This document shows positions 43,532 through 52,436 of a stretch of DNA of 54,572 nt, piece after piece. Numbering within the stretch: position 1 is the first letter of the stretch; each line of letters opens with the position of its first letter. A program made the translations under genes and the position numbers. Below the pieces are notes generated by a model, which saw only the letters and a list, made by a program, of their open reading frames with translations, searched no databases and was not told where the DNA came from. The DNA lies in the NCBI GenBank assembly GCA_016293615.1, contig JAEDDX010000010.1:1-54572 (forward strand), written 5' to 3'. The DNA is from Acetatifactor sp. Its GTDB lineage: Bacteria > Bacillota > Clostridia > Lachnospirales > Lachnospiraceae.

Positions 43532-44374
43532 ATGGGAATTAAGACATATAATCCCTATACACCTTCCAGAAGAAATATGACTGGCTCTGATTTCGCTGAA
43601 ATCACCAAGGTTGGACCTGAGAAGAGCCTTTGCACTTCTCTTAAGAAGAACGCCGGTCGTAACAATCAGGGAAAGATTACTGTGAGACACCAGGGCGGCG
43701 GCTCCAGAAGAAAGTACAGAATCATTGATTTCAAGAGAAATAAGGACGGCATCCCCGCTACCGTAATCGGTATCGAGTACGATCCTAACAGAACTGCAAA
43801 CATCGCTCTGATCTGCTACGCAGACGGCGAGAAGGCATATATCATCGCTCCTCAGGGCCTGACAGACGGCATGAAGGTTATGAACGGACCTGCAGCAGAA
43901 GTAAGAGTCGGCAACTGCCTGCCTCTTTCCGAGATTCCTGTAGGTACTCAGGTTCACAACATCGAGCTGTATCCCGGTAAGGGCGGTCAGCTGGTTCGTT
44001 CCGCCGGCAACAGCGCACAGCTGATGGCTAAGGAAGGTAAGTATGCAACACTTCGTCTTCCTTCCGGTGAGATGAGAATGGTTCCTATTATTTGCCGCGC
44101 AACCATTGGTATCGTAGGCAATGTTGATCACAACCTTGTAAATATCGGTAAAGCAGGACGTAAGCGTCACATGGGCATCCGTCCCACAGTTCGCGGTTCT
44201 GTTATGAACCCTAACGACCATCCTCACGGTGGTGGTGAAGGTAAGACCGGTATCGGACGTCCCGGTCCTTCTACTCCTTGGGGCAAGCCTGCTCTCGGAC
44301 TTAAGACCCGTAAGGCTAAGAAGGCTTCCAACAAGCTGATTGTAAGAAGACGCAACGGTAAGGCAATCAAATAA
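43532..44374 (+). CDS. rplB: 50S ribosomal protein L2
   Basis: A 280-residue protein with the SH3-like RNA-binding core ('GRNNQGKITVRHQGGGSR') and the C-terminal 'GVMNPNDHPHGGGEGK'-type motif, here beginning 'GSVMNPNDHPHGGGEG', whose histidine is near the peptidyl-transferase centre. Normal length; AAAAGGAG site upstream; rpsS follows after 16 bases. Confidence 0.98.
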   Translation: MGIKTYNPYTPSRRNMTGSDFAEITKVGPEKSLCTSLKKNAGRNNQGKITVRHQGGGSRRKYRIIDFKRNKDGIPATVIGIEYDPNRTANIALICYADGEKAYIIAPQGLTDGMKVMNGPAAEVRVGNCLPLSEIPVGTQVHNIELYPGKGGQLVRSAGNSAQLMAKEGKYATLRLPSGEMRMVPIICRATIGIVGNVDHNLVNIGKAGRKRHMGIRPTVRGSVMNPNDHPHGGGEGKTGIGRPGPSTPWGKPALGLKTRKAKKASNKLIVRRRNGKAIK

Positions 44375-44390
44375 TTGAGGAGGAAAGACA

Positions 44391-44672
44391 ATGGCTAGAT
44401 CACTTAAAAAAGGACCTTTCGCAGACGCAAGCCTGTTGAAGAAAGTAGACGCTTTAAATGCATCAGGACAGAAGCAGGTTATCAAGACCTGGTCCCGTCG
44501 TTCTACAATTTTCCCTGCATTCGTAGGCCACACAATTGCAGTTCATGACGGCAGAAAGCATGTTCCTGTATATGTAACCGAAGATATGGTTGGCCACAAG
44601 CTTGGTGAGTTCGTAGCTACAAGAACTTACAGAGGCCACGGTAAGGATGAGAAGAAGTCCAAAGTAAGATAA
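44391..44672 (+). CDS. rpsS: 30S ribosomal protein S19
   Basis: A 93-residue protein with 'MARSLKKGPFADASLLKKV' at its start and 'FVGHTIAVHDGRKHVPVY' in the core. S19 is in the 30S head with S13. Normal length; the site is GAGGAGG. Confidence 0.98.
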   Translation: MARSLKKGPFADASLLKKVDALNASGQKQVIKTWSRRSTIFPAFVGHTIAVHDGRKHVPVYVTEDMVGHKLGEFVATRTYRGHGKDEKKSKVR

Positions 44673-44693
44673 GTTTGAAAGGAGGACATATCT

Positions 44694-45083
44694 ATGGCTA
44701 AAGGACATAGATCCCAAATAAAGAGAGAAAGAAACGCCCAGAAAGATACAAGACCTTCAGCAAAGTTATCTTATGCAAGGGTTTCTGTACAGAAGGCATG
44801 TTTCGTTTTAGATGCTATCAGAGGCAAGGATGTACAGACTGCACTCGCTATTCTGGAGTACAACCCCAGATACGCTTCCGGCCTTATCAAGAAGCTGCTT
44901 GAGTCAGCGATCGCTAACGCTGAGAACAACAACGGTATGAACAAGGATAACCTTTATGTCGCAGCATGCTATGCGGATAAGGGACCTACCATGAAGCGCG
45001 TTCATCCCAGAGCACAGGGCAGAGCTTATCGTATCGAGAAGAGAATGAGCCACATCACCGTTGTGCTTGACGAGAAGAAGTAA
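44694..45083 (+). CDS. rplV: 50S ribosomal protein L22
   Basis: A 129-residue protein. The family core 'SAKLSYARVSVQKACFVLD' is followed by the loop 'PRAQGRAYRIEKRMSHITV', which forms the beta-hairpin of the exit tunnel and contributes to macrolide response. Site AAAGGAGG upstream. Confidence 0.98.
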   Translation: MAKGHRSQIKRERNAQKDTRPSAKLSYARVSVQKACFVLDAIRGKDVQTALAILEYNPRYASGLIKKLLESAIANAENNNGMNKDNLYVAACYADKGPTMKRVHPRAQGRAYRIEKRMSHITVVLDEKK

Positions 45084-45099
45084 GGAAAGGAGCAAACAA

Positions 45100-45759
45100 A
45101 TGGGACAGAAAGTTAATCCTCACGGCCTCAGAGTCGGAGTTATTAAGGAATGGGATTCCAAGTGGTATGCTGAGAGCGAGTTTTCTGATTATCTTGTAGA
45201 AGACTATGACATCAGAAAATACCTGAAGAAGAAGTTATACAGCGCAGGTGTTGCTAAGATTGAGATCGAAAGAGCATCTGACAGAATCAGAGTAATCATT
45301 CACACTGCTAAGCCCGGCGTTATCATCGGTAAGGGCGGTGCTGAGATCGAAGTTACCAAGAACGAGCTTGCTAAGATGACCGGCAAGAAGGTTCTTGTAG
45401 ACATCAAGGAGATCAAGAGACCTGATAGAGACGCACAGCTTGTAGCAGAGAACATTGCTCAGCAGCTTGAGAACCGTGTATCCTACAGACGTGCTGTAAA
45501 GTCCTGCATGGGCAGAACCATGAAGGCAGGCGCTCTTGGTATCAAGGCAGCTTGCGCAGGCCGTCTTGGCGGCGCAGATATCGCTCGTTCCGAGTTCTAC
45601 AGCGAGGGTACCATTCCTCTTCAGACTCTGAGAGCAGATATCGACTACGGTTTCGCTGAAGCAGATACCACCTACGGCAAAGTTGGCGTTAAGGTTTGGA
45701 TCTACAAGGGCGAGGTTCTTCCTACAAAGGGAAATCAGATGGAAGGGAGCGATAAATAA
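45100..45759 (+). CDS. rpsC: 30S ribosomal protein S3
   Basis: A 219-residue protein starting 'GQKVNPHGLRVGVIKEWDS'. It has a KH RNA-binding domain with 'PGVIIGKGGAEIE' and a C-terminal S3 domain. It lies at the mRNA entry channel. ATG 45100 is used, with AAAGGAG just upstream; an in-frame ATG at 45061 inside rplV is rejected. Confidence 0.98.
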   Translation: MGQKVNPHGLRVGVIKEWDSKWYAESEFSDYLVEDYDIRKYLKKKLYSAGVAKIEIERASDRIRVIIHTAKPGVIIGKGGAEIEVTKNELAKMTGKKVLVDIKEIKRPDRDAQLVAENIAQQLENRVSYRRAVKSCMGRTMKAGALGIKAACAGRLGGADIARSEFYSEGTIPLQTLRADIDYGFAEADTTYGKVGVKVWIYKGEVLPTKGNQMEGSDK

Positions 45760-45761
45760 TC

Positions 45762-46190
45762 ATGTTAATGCCGAAGAGAGTAAAACGTCGTAAACAGTTC
45801 CGTGGCACTATGACCGGTAAGGCAATGAGAGGTAATACTCTTGCATATGGTGAGTTCGGTCTGGTGGCTACAGAGCCTTGCTGGATTAAGTCTAACCAGA
45901 TTGAGGCAGCTCGTATTGCGCTTACCCGTTATACAAAGCGTACAGGACAGGTTTGGATCAAGATTTTCCCTGATAAGCCTGTAACAGCAAAACCCGCTGA
46001 AACCCGTATGGGTTCCGGTAAGGGTACTCTTGAGTATTGGGTTGCAGTTGTGAAACCCGGACGCGTTATGTTCGAAATTGCCGGTGTTCCCGAGGAGCAG
46101 GCAAGAGAGGCAATGCGTCTTGCAATGCATAAGCTTCCCTGCAAATGTAAAATCGTTTCTAAGGCAGATTTGGAAGGCGGTGTAGAATAA
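45762..46190 (+). CDS. rplP: 50S ribosomal protein L16
   Basis: A 142-residue protein with 'MLMPKRVKRRKQFRGTMTG' and 'RMGSGKGTLEYWVAVVKPG'. It binds near the A-site tRNA elbow. The gene is 2 bases after rpsC, and its stop overlaps the rpmC ATG by one base. Confidence 0.98.
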   Translation: MLMPKRVKRRKQFRGTMTGKAMRGNTLAYGEFGLVATEPCWIKSNQIEAARIALTRYTKRTGQVWIKIFPDKPVTAKPAETRMGSGKGTLEYWVAVVKPGRVMFEIAGVPEEQAREAMRLAMHKLPCKCKIVSKADLEGGVE

Positions 46191-46393
46191 TGAAATCTAA
46201 TAAGTTTGTAGAAGAATTAAAGAACAAGTCCGTTGAAGAACTGAACCAGGATCTTGTTGCTGCAAAGAAAGAACTTTTCAATTTGAGATTCCAGAACGCA
46301 ACCAATCAGCTGGATAATACTGCAAGAATCAAGGAAGTCAGAAAGAATATTGCACGTATTCAGACAGTTATCGCCCAGAAGGCAAGAGCATAA
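46190..46393 (+). CDS. rpmC: 50S ribosomal protein L29
   Basis: A 67-residue two-helix protein with 'DLVAAKKELFNLRFQNATNQ' and a 'RIKEVRKNIARIQTV' second helix. It neighbours L23 at the tunnel exit. Confidence 0.97.
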   Translation: MKSNKFVEELKNKSVEELNQDLVAAKKELFNLRFQNATNQLDNTARIKEVRKNIARIQTVIAQKARA

Positions 46394-46431
46394 GGTGCAT
46401 CGCCTGACGGCGAGGAGAAAGGAGATCAATC

Positions 46432-46686
46432 GTGGAAAGAAATTTGAGAAAAGTGCGTACCGGTAAAGTTACCAGTAATAAGATGGATAAAACAATTGTT
46501 GTTGCTATCGAAGAGCATGTAAAGCATCCCCTTTACAACAAAGTCGTAAAGAGAACCTACAAGCTCAAAGCTCATGATGAGAACAACGAGTGTAACATCG
46601 GTGATACCGTTAAGGTTATGGAGACAAGACCTCTGTCCAAGGACAAGAGATGGAGACTTGTTGAGATCGTAGAGAGAGTGAAGTAA
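46432..46686 (+). CDS. rpsQ: 30S ribosomal protein S17
   Basis: An 84-residue OB-fold protein with 'RKVRTGKVTSNKMDKTIVVA' and 'GDTVKVMETRPLSKDKRWRL'. The start is GTG with AAAGGAGA upstream. Normal length. Confidence 0.97.
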   Translation: MERNLRKVRTGKVTSNKMDKTIVVAIEEHVKHPLYNKVVKRTYKLKAHDENNECNIGDTVKVMETRPLSKDKRWRLVEIVERVK

Positions 46687-46718
46687 TGTAGCCGTAGGTG
46701 CGGCAAAGGAGGAAAATC

Positions 46719-47087
46719 ATGGTTCAGCAGGAAACAAGACTGAAGGTTGCTGATAACACCGGCGCAAAAGAATTGCTTTGCATCCGTGTTATGGGCGGCT
46801 CTACAAGAAGATATGCGCAGATTGGCGATGTGATTGTTGCTTCCGTTAAAGATGCAACACCCGGCGGAGTTGTAAAGAAGGGTGATGTTGTGAAGGCTGT
46901 TGTTGTTCGTTCCGTTAAGGGCGCTCGCCGCAAGGATGGTTCTTACATCAAGTTTGACGAAAATGCAGCAGTTATCATCAAGGACGACAAGACACCCAGA
47001 GGAACCCGTATTTTTGGGCCGGTAGCAAGAGAGCTTCGTGAAAAGCAGTTCATGAAGATCGTATCTCTGGCTCCCGAAGTATTATAA
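46719..47087 (+). CDS. rplN: 50S ribosomal protein L14
   Basis: A 122-residue protein with 'QQETRLKVADNTGAKELLCI' and 'PRGTRIFGPVARELR', the intersubunit-bridge protein. ATG 46719 gives the standard length, with AAAGGAGG upstream; an in-frame start at 46698 is not needed. Confidence 0.98.
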   Translation: MVQQETRLKVADNTGAKELLCIRVMGGSTRRYAQIGDVIVASVKDATPGGVVKKGDVVKAVVVRSVKGARRKDGSYIKFDENAAVIIKDDKTPRGTRIFGPVARELREKQFMKIVSLAPEVL

Positions 47088-47098
47088 GGAGGTCCGAT

Positions 47099-47410
47099 AT
47101 GTCAAGTATGAAGATTAAAAAGGGTGATACCGTTAAGGTAATCGCCGGTAAAGATGCAGGCTCAGAGGGAAAGGTACTTTCCATTGATGTAAAGAAGAGC
47201 AAGGTTGTTGTGGAAGGCGTTAATGTGATTACCAAGCACACTAAGCCCTCCCAGGCTAACCCCAACGGCGGTATTGTTCAGAAGGAAGCTCCTATTGATA
47301 TTTCAAACGTAATGCTTGTCTTCAAGGGCAAGGCAACCAGAGTAGGCTTCAAGATGGACGGAGATAAGAAGGTCCGTTTTGCAAAGGCTACCGGAGAAGT
47401 GATTGATTAA
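47099..47410 (+). CDS. rplX: 50S ribosomal protein L24
   Basis: A 103-residue KOW-domain protein ('KGDTVKVIAGKDAGSEGKV') that starts 50S assembly. AAGGAGGT is five bases before the ATG; a second ATG at 47108 is possible. Confidence 0.97.
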   Translation: MSSMKIKKGDTVKVIAGKDAGSEGKVLSIDVKKSKVVVEGVNVITKHTKPSQANPNGGIVQKEAPIDISNVMLVFKGKATRVGFKMDGDKKVRFAKATGEVID

Positions 47411-47433
47411 TCAGTAGGAAGGAGGAACAGAAA

Positions 47434-47976
47434 GTGGCTAGATTAAAAGATTTTTACTACGCTGAAGTCGTAGAAGCTATGACAAAGAAGTTCGGTTACA
47501 AGAATGTGATGGAAGTTCCCAAGCTCGACAAGATCGTGATCAACATGGGTGTTGGCGAAGCGAAGGATAACGCTAAGGTTCTTGAGAATGCAGTAGCTGA
47601 TATGGAAGCAATCACCGGTCAGAAGGCAGTTCTCACCAAGGCTAAGGGCTCCGTTGCAAACTTCAAGATTCGTGAAGGTATGGCTATCGGTTGCAAGACC
47701 ACGCTTCGCGGTGAGAAAATGTATGAGTTCCTTGATCGTCTTGTAAACCTGGCATTGCCTCGTGTACGTGACTTTAGAGGTGTTAACCCCAACGCTTTCG
47801 ACGGCAGAGGTAACTATGCACTTGGTATCAAAGAGCAGTTCATCTTCCCTGAGATCGAGTTCGATAAGATCGACAAGACCCGTGGTATGGATATCATCTT
47901 TGTTACAACTGCAAAGACTGACGAAGAAGCACGCGAGCTGTTGACTCTGTTCAACATGCCTTTCGCAAAGAATTAA
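47434..47976 (+). CDS. rplE: 50S ribosomal protein L5
   Basis: A 180-residue protein with 'PKLDKIVINMGVGEAKDN' and 'RDFRGVNPNAFDGRGNYA'. It binds 5S rRNA and contacts P-site tRNA. The start is GTG with AAGGAGG upstream. Confidence 0.98.
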   Translation: MARLKDFYYAEVVEAMTKKFGYKNVMEVPKLDKIVINMGVGEAKDNAKVLENAVADMEAITGQKAVLTKAKGSVANFKIREGMAIGCKTTLRGEKMYEFLDRLVNLALPRVRDFRGVNPNAFDGRGNYALGIKEQFIFPEIEFDKIDKTRGMDIIFVTTAKTDEEARELLTLFNMPFAKN

Positions 47977-47992
47977 GGAGGTAAATTTTCTC

Positions 47993-48178
47993 ATGGCTAA
48001 GACATCAATGAAGATTAAACAGCAGCGCAAGCCTAAGTTCTCAACTCAGGCATACACCCGTTGCAATATTTGCGGTCGTCCCCATGCAGTACTCAGAAAG
48101 TACGGCATTTGCAGAGTTTGCTTCCGCGAACTGGCATACAAGGGAGAGATCCCCGGCGTTAAGAAAGCAAGCTGGTAA
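47993..48178 (+). CDS. rpsZ: 30S ribosomal protein S14, zinc type
   Basis: A 61-residue short S14. Two CxxC pairs (in 'RCNICGRPH' and 'ICRVCFRE') form the zinc ribbon typical of the Z-type in Firmicutes. AAGGAGGT precedes the ATG. Confidence 0.97.
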   Translation: MAKTSMKIKQQRKPKFSTQAYTRCNICGRPHAVLRKYGICRVCFRELAYKGEIPGVKKASW

Positions 48179-48196
48179 GGAAGGAGGAACAAAACA

Positions 48197-48598
48197 ATGA
48201 CAATGAGCGATCCTATTGCAGATATGCTTACAAGAATCCGTAATGCTAATACTGCTAAGCATGACACAGTTGATGTACCCGCTTCCAAGATGAAGCTGGC
48301 TATTGCACAGATTCTTCTGGAAGAGGGATATATTTCCAAATATGATGTAGTGGAAGACGGCAACTTCAAGAACATCCACATTACCCTGAAGTACGGCGCA
48401 GACAAGAACGAGAAGATCATCTCCGGTATCAAGAGAATCTCCAAGCCCGGTCTTCGTGCATATGTAGGTAAGGATGAGCTGCCCAGAGTACTCGGCGGAC
48501 TTGGTATTGCAATCCTCTCCACCAACCATGGCGTTATCACCGACAAGAAGGCTCGTGAGCTGCAGGTCGGCGGTGAAGTACTTGCTTTCGTATGGTAA
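48197..48598 (+). CDS. rpsH: 30S ribosomal protein S8
   Basis: A 133-residue protein with 'DPIADMLTRIRNANTAKHD' and the conserved C-terminal 'GGLGIAILSTNHGVITDKKA'. It binds helix 21 of 16S rRNA and in E. coli represses the spc operon. AAGGAGG lies upstream. Confidence 0.98.
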   Translation: MTMSDPIADMLTRIRNANTAKHDTVDVPASKMKLAIAQILLEEGYISKYDVVEDGNFKNIHITLKYGADKNEKIISGIKRISKPGLRAYVGKDELPRVLGGLGIAILSTNHGVITDKKARELQVGGEVLAFVW

Positions 48599-48649
48599 GT
48601 AACAGGTAACAGTTAATTTATTTCTATCAAAGTTATAGGAGGTACGGGC

Positions 48650-49192
48650 ATGTCACGTATAGGTAGAATGCCAATCGCAATTCCTGCAGGTGTTACTGTA
48701 GAAGTTGCAGAAAATAACAAAGTGACCGTAAAGGGTCCCAAGGGTACTCTCGAGAGAGTATTACCCGCTGAAATGGAAATCAAAGTTGAGGGTGCTGAAG
48801 TTCTGGTAAGCAGACCCAACGATCTCAAGAAGATGAGATCTCTTCATGGTCTGACCAGAACCCTGATCAACAACATGGTAGTTGGTGTTACCGCAGGCTA
48901 CGAGAAGAAGCTCGAGGTAAATGGTGTAGGTTACAGAGCTGCAAAGAGCGGCAAGAAGCTTACTCTGAACCTTGGTTACTCCCATCCCGTTGAGATGGAA
49001 GATCCTGCAGGCATCGAGTCCGTTGTTGAGGGTCAGAACCTTATCATCGTTAAGGGTATCGACAAAGAAAAGGTTGGCCAGTATGCAGCTGAGATCAGAG
49101 ACAAGAGAAGACCTGAGCCTTATAAGGGCAAGGGTATCAAGTATGCCGATGAGACGATCAGACGCAAAGTTGGTAAGACCGGTAAGAAATAA
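48650..49192 (+). CDS. rplF: 50S ribosomal protein L6
   Basis: A 180-residue protein of two similar domains with 'SRIGRMPIAIPAGVTVEV' and the end 'RRPEPYKGKGIKYADE'. It lies near the sarcin-ricin loop. Normal length. Confidence 0.98.
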   Translation: MSRIGRMPIAIPAGVTVEVAENNKVTVKGPKGTLERVLPAEMEIKVEGAEVLVSRPNDLKKMRSLHGLTRTLINNMVVGVTAGYEKKLEVNGVGYRAAKSGKKLTLNLGYSHPVEMEDPAGIESVVEGQNLIIVKGIDKEKVGQYAAEIRDKRRPEPYKGKGIKYADETIRRKVGKTGKK

Positions 49193-49212
49193 TAGATAAG
49201 GAGAGTATGAAG

Positions 49213-49581
49213 ATGGTTAGCAAGGAATCAAGAAAAGAGATTCGTGTAAAAAAGCACATGAGAATTCGTAACCGCTTCAGCGGTACTGCACAGAGACCCC
49301 GTCTTGCAGTATTCAGAAGCAATAATCATATGTATGCTCAAATTATCGACGATACAGTTGGGAATACATTAGTTTCCGCTTCCACTCTTGAGAGTGCAGT
49401 TAAGAGCGAGCTTGAGAAGACCAATAACGTTGATGCAGCAGCATACCTGGGAACCGTAATTGCAAAGCGCGCAATTGAAAAGGGTATCAAGGAAGTTGTT
49501 TTCGACAGAGGCGGCTTCATTTACCAGGGTAAGATTGCAGCATTAGCTGACGCAGCCAGAGAAGCTGGCCTGGAATTCTAG
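49213..49581 (+). CDS. rplR: 50S ribosomal protein L18
   Basis: A 122-residue 5S-rRNA-binding protein with 'RFSGTAQRPRLAVFRSNNHM' and the C-terminal 'AALADAAREAGLEF'. ATG 49213 gives the usual length and lies nine bases after AAGGAG; an in-frame ATG at 49207 is only three bases away. Confidence 0.96.
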   Translation: MVSKESRKEIRVKKHMRIRNRFSGTAQRPRLAVFRSNNHMYAQIIDDTVGNTLVSASTLESAVKSELEKTNNVDAAAYLGTVIAKRAIEKGIKEVVFDRGGFIYQGKIAALADAAREAGLEF

Positions 49582-49601
49582 GAAAGGAAGAGGAATACAC
49601 C

Positions 49602-50111
49602 ATGAAACACACTATCATAGATGCAAGCCAGTTAGAGTTAACTGATAAGGTTGTTACCATCAAGCGTGTAACCAAGACCGTTAAGGGTGGCCGTAACATG
49701 CGTTTCACTGCTCTTGTAGTAGTAGGTGACGGTAACGGTCATGTTGGTGCAGGTCTCGGTAAGGCAGTAGAAATTCCCGAAGCGATTCGCAAGGGAAAAG
49801 AGGATGCTATGAAGCATATCGTTTCTATCGCCCTGGATGAGAACAATTCCATCACACATGATTTCATCGGTAAGTACGGTTCCGCAAATGTTCTGCTGAA
49901 GAAGGCTCCCGAAGGTACCGGTATCATCGCAGGTGGTCCTGCGCGTGTTGTTTGCGAACTTGCAGGTATCAAGAATATCAGAACCAAGTCTCTTGGTTCC
50001 AACAACAAGCAGAATGTTGTTCTTGCAACAATCACCGGCTTAAGCCAGCTGAAGGCTCCTGAAGAGGTAGCTAAGAGCCGCGGCAAGTCCGTAGAAGAAG
50101 TATTAGCGTAA
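49602..50111 (+). CDS. rpsE: 30S ribosomal protein S5
   Basis: A 169-residue protein: an N-terminal double-stranded RNA-binding domain ('GGRNMRFTALVVVGDGNGHV') and a C-terminal domain. It affects decoding accuracy. A 95-base gap with a hairpin follows. Confidence 0.98.
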   Translation: MKHTIIDASQLELTDKVVTIKRVTKTVKGGRNMRFTALVVVGDGNGHVGAGLGKAVEIPEAIRKGKEDAMKHIVSIALDENNSITHDFIGKYGSANVLLKKAPEGTGIIAGGPARVVCELAGIKNIRTKSLGSNNKQNVVLATITGLSQLKAPEEVAKSRGKSVEEVLA

Positions 50112-50122
50112 ATGGAACTCAA

Positions 50123-50141
50123 GGCCTGCATCAGGCAGGCC
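50123..50141 (+). promoter_or_regulatory. Intercistronic hairpin, rpsE-rpmD
   Basis: A perfect 7-bp stem GGCCTGC / GCAGGCC with a 5-base loop and no T-run lies in an unusually long gap for this operon. Confidence 0.45.
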
Positions 50142-50206
50142 ATGAATCATCCGTTTATCGCGCAGGGAGGCACAGTAGGTGTCTTCCGGCCAGAAAGGAG
50201 TTAACA

Positions 50207-50392
50207 ATGGCAGATAAGAAGTTAAAGATTACTTTGGTAAAGTCCACCATCGGTGCTGTACCGAAGAACAAGGCAATCGTTGAATCTATGGGACTTCGCA
50301 AAATCGGTAGTTCTGTAATACTTCCTGATAATGATGCGACTAAGGGACAGATTCGTCAGGTTAGCCATTTATTGAAAGTAGAAGAAGCATAA
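50207..50392 (+). CDS. rpmD: 50S ribosomal protein L30
   Basis: A 61-residue protein with 'KITLVKSTIGAVPKNKAIVE' and 'GQIRQVSHLLKVEE'. AAAGGAG upstream; normal length. Confidence 0.97.
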   Translation: MADKKLKITLVKSTIGAVPKNKAIVESMGLRKIGSSVILPDNDATKGQIRQVSHLLKVEEA

Positions 50393-50410
50393 TCGAAGGA
50401 GGTGTTTGAG

Positions 50411-50851
50411 ATGGAATTATCCAATTTGAGACCCGCAGAAGGTTCTAAGCACAGCGATAATTTTAGAAGAGGCCGTGGACATGGTTCAGGAAACGGCAAG
50501 ACTGCAGGTAAGGGACACAAGGGTCAGAAGGCCCGTTCCGGAGCTCCCAGAATCGGCTTTGAAGGTGGACAGATGCCTTTGTACAGACGTCTTCCTAAGA
50601 GAGGCTTTACCAACAGAAATACAAAGGAAATCGTTGCAATCAACCTGAGCGCTCTTGAGCGTTTTGAGGACGGAGCAACCGTAGATGTAAATGCTTTAGT
50701 GGAAGCAGGAATCGTAAAGAATCCCGCAGACGGCGTAAAGATCCTCGGAAACGGAGAATTGACCAAAAAGCTCAATGTGAAGGTAGACGCTTTCAGCGCA
50801 TCTGCAAAAGAAAAGATTGAGGCACTTGGTGGAACTGCTGAGGTGATGTAA
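50411..50851 (+). CDS. rplO: 50S ribosomal protein L15
   Basis: A 146-residue protein with the glycine- and lysine-rich N-terminal extension ('GRGHGSGNGKTAGKGHKGQK') and 'FEGGQMPLYRRLPKRGF'. ATG 50411 follows AAGGAGGTG; the in-frame GTG at 50402 overlaps that site. Its stop overlaps the secY start by one base. Confidence 0.98.
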   Translation: MELSNLRPAEGSKHSDNFRRGRGHGSGNGKTAGKGHKGQKARSGAPRIGFEGGQMPLYRRLPKRGFTNRNTKEIVAINLSALERFEDGATVDVNALVEAGIVKNPADGVKILGNGELTKKLNVKVDAFSASAKEKIEALGGTAEVM

Positions 50852-52164
50852 TGCTTACAACACTGAGAAATGCATTCAAAATTAAGGAACTTAGAAATAA
50901 GATTTTATTTACCTTCGCCATGCTGGTTGTGATCCGTATCGGATCACAGCTGCCTGTGCCGGGTGTAAATACTAGTTTTTTCCAGAACTGGTTTGCTTCT
51001 CAGTCCAATGGTGCATTTAGTTTCTTTGATGCAGTGACCGGTGGTTCTTTCATGAACATGTCAATTCTGGCATTGAACATCACACCTTACATTACTTCTT
51101 CCATTATCATTCAGCTGCTCACAATTGCGATCCCCAAGCTTGAGGAGATGCAGCGTGACGGTGAGGACGGAAGAAAGAAGCTTGTCGCTATGACAAGATA
51201 TGCGACGGTAATCCTTGCATTAATTCAGTCTGCTGCTATGGCCATTACATTTGGCAGACAGGGTTATCTGATCAAGTATGATGCATTGCATGTCATCTGT
51301 GCAGTTACTGCATTGACTGCGGGCAGTGCATTCCTGATGTGGGTTGGTGAGCGTATCACCGAGAACGGTATCGGAAACGGTATTTCAATCGTTCTGGTTA
51401 TTAACATTATTTCCAGATTGCCTGAGGACCTGGCTGCATTATTTAATCAGTTTGTATTCGGAAAGGCACCTGCAACCGCTGTTCTGGCAGCCTGCATTAT
51501 CTTCGCGATCATCGTTGCTATGGTAGTGCTTGTCATCATCCTGAATGATGGCGTCAGAAGAATTCCGGTTCAGTATGCCAACAAGGTACAGGGCAGAAAG
51601 ATGGTTGGCGGACAGACCTCGAATCTTCCTTTGAAGATCAACACCGCCGGCGTAATTCCTGTTATTTTTGCACAGTCTCTGTTGCAATTCCCTATTATCA
51701 TCACTTCCTTTACCAGTTATCAGGGAGGCGGTGTATGGGGCGAGATCTTGAATTACATGAACTCCAACAACTGGTGTAATCCCGCAAAGCTGAAGTATTC
51801 CGTCGGTCTGGTTGTGTATGTACTGCTGATCATCGCTTTTGCGTACTTCTATACATCCATAACCTTCAATCCTTTGATGATCGCCGACAATATGAAGAAG
51901 CAGGGCGGATTCATCCCCGGCATCAGACCCGGAAAGCCTACCAGTGATTATCTGGAAAAGGTATTACACTATGTTATTTTCATCGGAGCGGTAGGACTTA
52001 CCATCATTGCGATCCTTCCCTACTTCTTTAGCGGTATTTTTGGCGCAAGCGTTTCCTTTGGCGGAACCAGTCTTATCATTATCGTTAGTGTCATTCTTGA
52101 GACTATGAAGCAGGTAGAATCCCAGATGCTGGTACGCAACTATAAGGGCTTCCTGGAGAAATAA
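50851..52164 (+). CDS. secY: Protein translocase subunit SecY
   Basis: A 437-residue ten-segment membrane protein forming the channel of the Sec translocon. Family marks are 'LRNKILFTFAMLVVIRIGSQ', the plug-region 'GGSFMNMSILALNITPYI', 'GIGNGISIVLVINI' and 'ADNMKKQGGFIPGIRPGKPT'. It overlaps rplO by one base and is followed by a terminator that closes the superoperon. Confidence 0.98.
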   Translation: MLTTLRNAFKIKELRNKILFTFAMLVVIRIGSQLPVPGVNTSFFQNWFASQSNGAFSFFDAVTGGSFMNMSILALNITPYITSSIIIQLLTIAIPKLEEMQRDGEDGRKKLVAMTRYATVILALIQSAAMAITFGRQGYLIKYDALHVICAVTALTAGSAFLMWVGERITENGIGNGISIVLVINIISRLPEDLAALFNQFVFGKAPATAVLAACIIFAIIVAMVVLVIILNDGVRRIPVQYANKVQGRKMVGGQTSNLPLKINTAGVIPVIFAQSLLQFPIIITSFTSYQGGGVWGEILNYMNSNNWCNPAKLKYSVGLVVYVLLIIAFAYFYTSITFNPLMIADNMKKQGGFIPGIRPGKPTSDYLEKVLHYVIFIGAVGLTIIAILPYFFSGIFGASVSFGGTSLIIIVSVILETMKQVESQMLVRNYKGFLEK

Positions 52165-52168
52165 AACC

Positions 52169-52206
52169 AAAAATCGGGTAGGAGTTTTACTCCTGCTCGA
52201 TTTTTC
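52169..52206 (+). terminator. Rho-independent terminator after secY
   Basis: The stem starts AAAAATCG (52169-52176), includes AGGAGT/ACTCCT and closes at CGATTTTT (52198-52205). Confidence 0.85.
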
Positions 52207-52210
52207 TTAC

Positions 52211-52239
52211 TTGCATATTGACAAAACACTCTGTATAAT
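52211..52239 (+). promoter_or_regulatory. Promoter of adk-map-infA
   Basis: TTGCAT (52211-52216), a 17-base spacer and a perfect TATAAT (52234-52239). It implies a roughly 190-base leader with stems CCCGGC/GCCGGG (52253-52281) and GCAGG/CCTGC (52285-52308). Confidence 0.75.
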
Positions 52240-52436
52240 ATTTGTATCTATTCCCGGCATTGCAAGCTGTCATGCGCCGGGCGTGCAGGTTTGACTTTTA
52301 AAGCCTGCCGCGCAAAGAGTTCTCTGTCATGCGGCTGCAAAAAAAGCAGACGGCAAAGCAGTGATCCTGCAAATGGTCAGGAATAGACACAAGCACAGAC
52401 AAGTATAGATAGGAAGAAAAAGATAGGAGAGACAAC

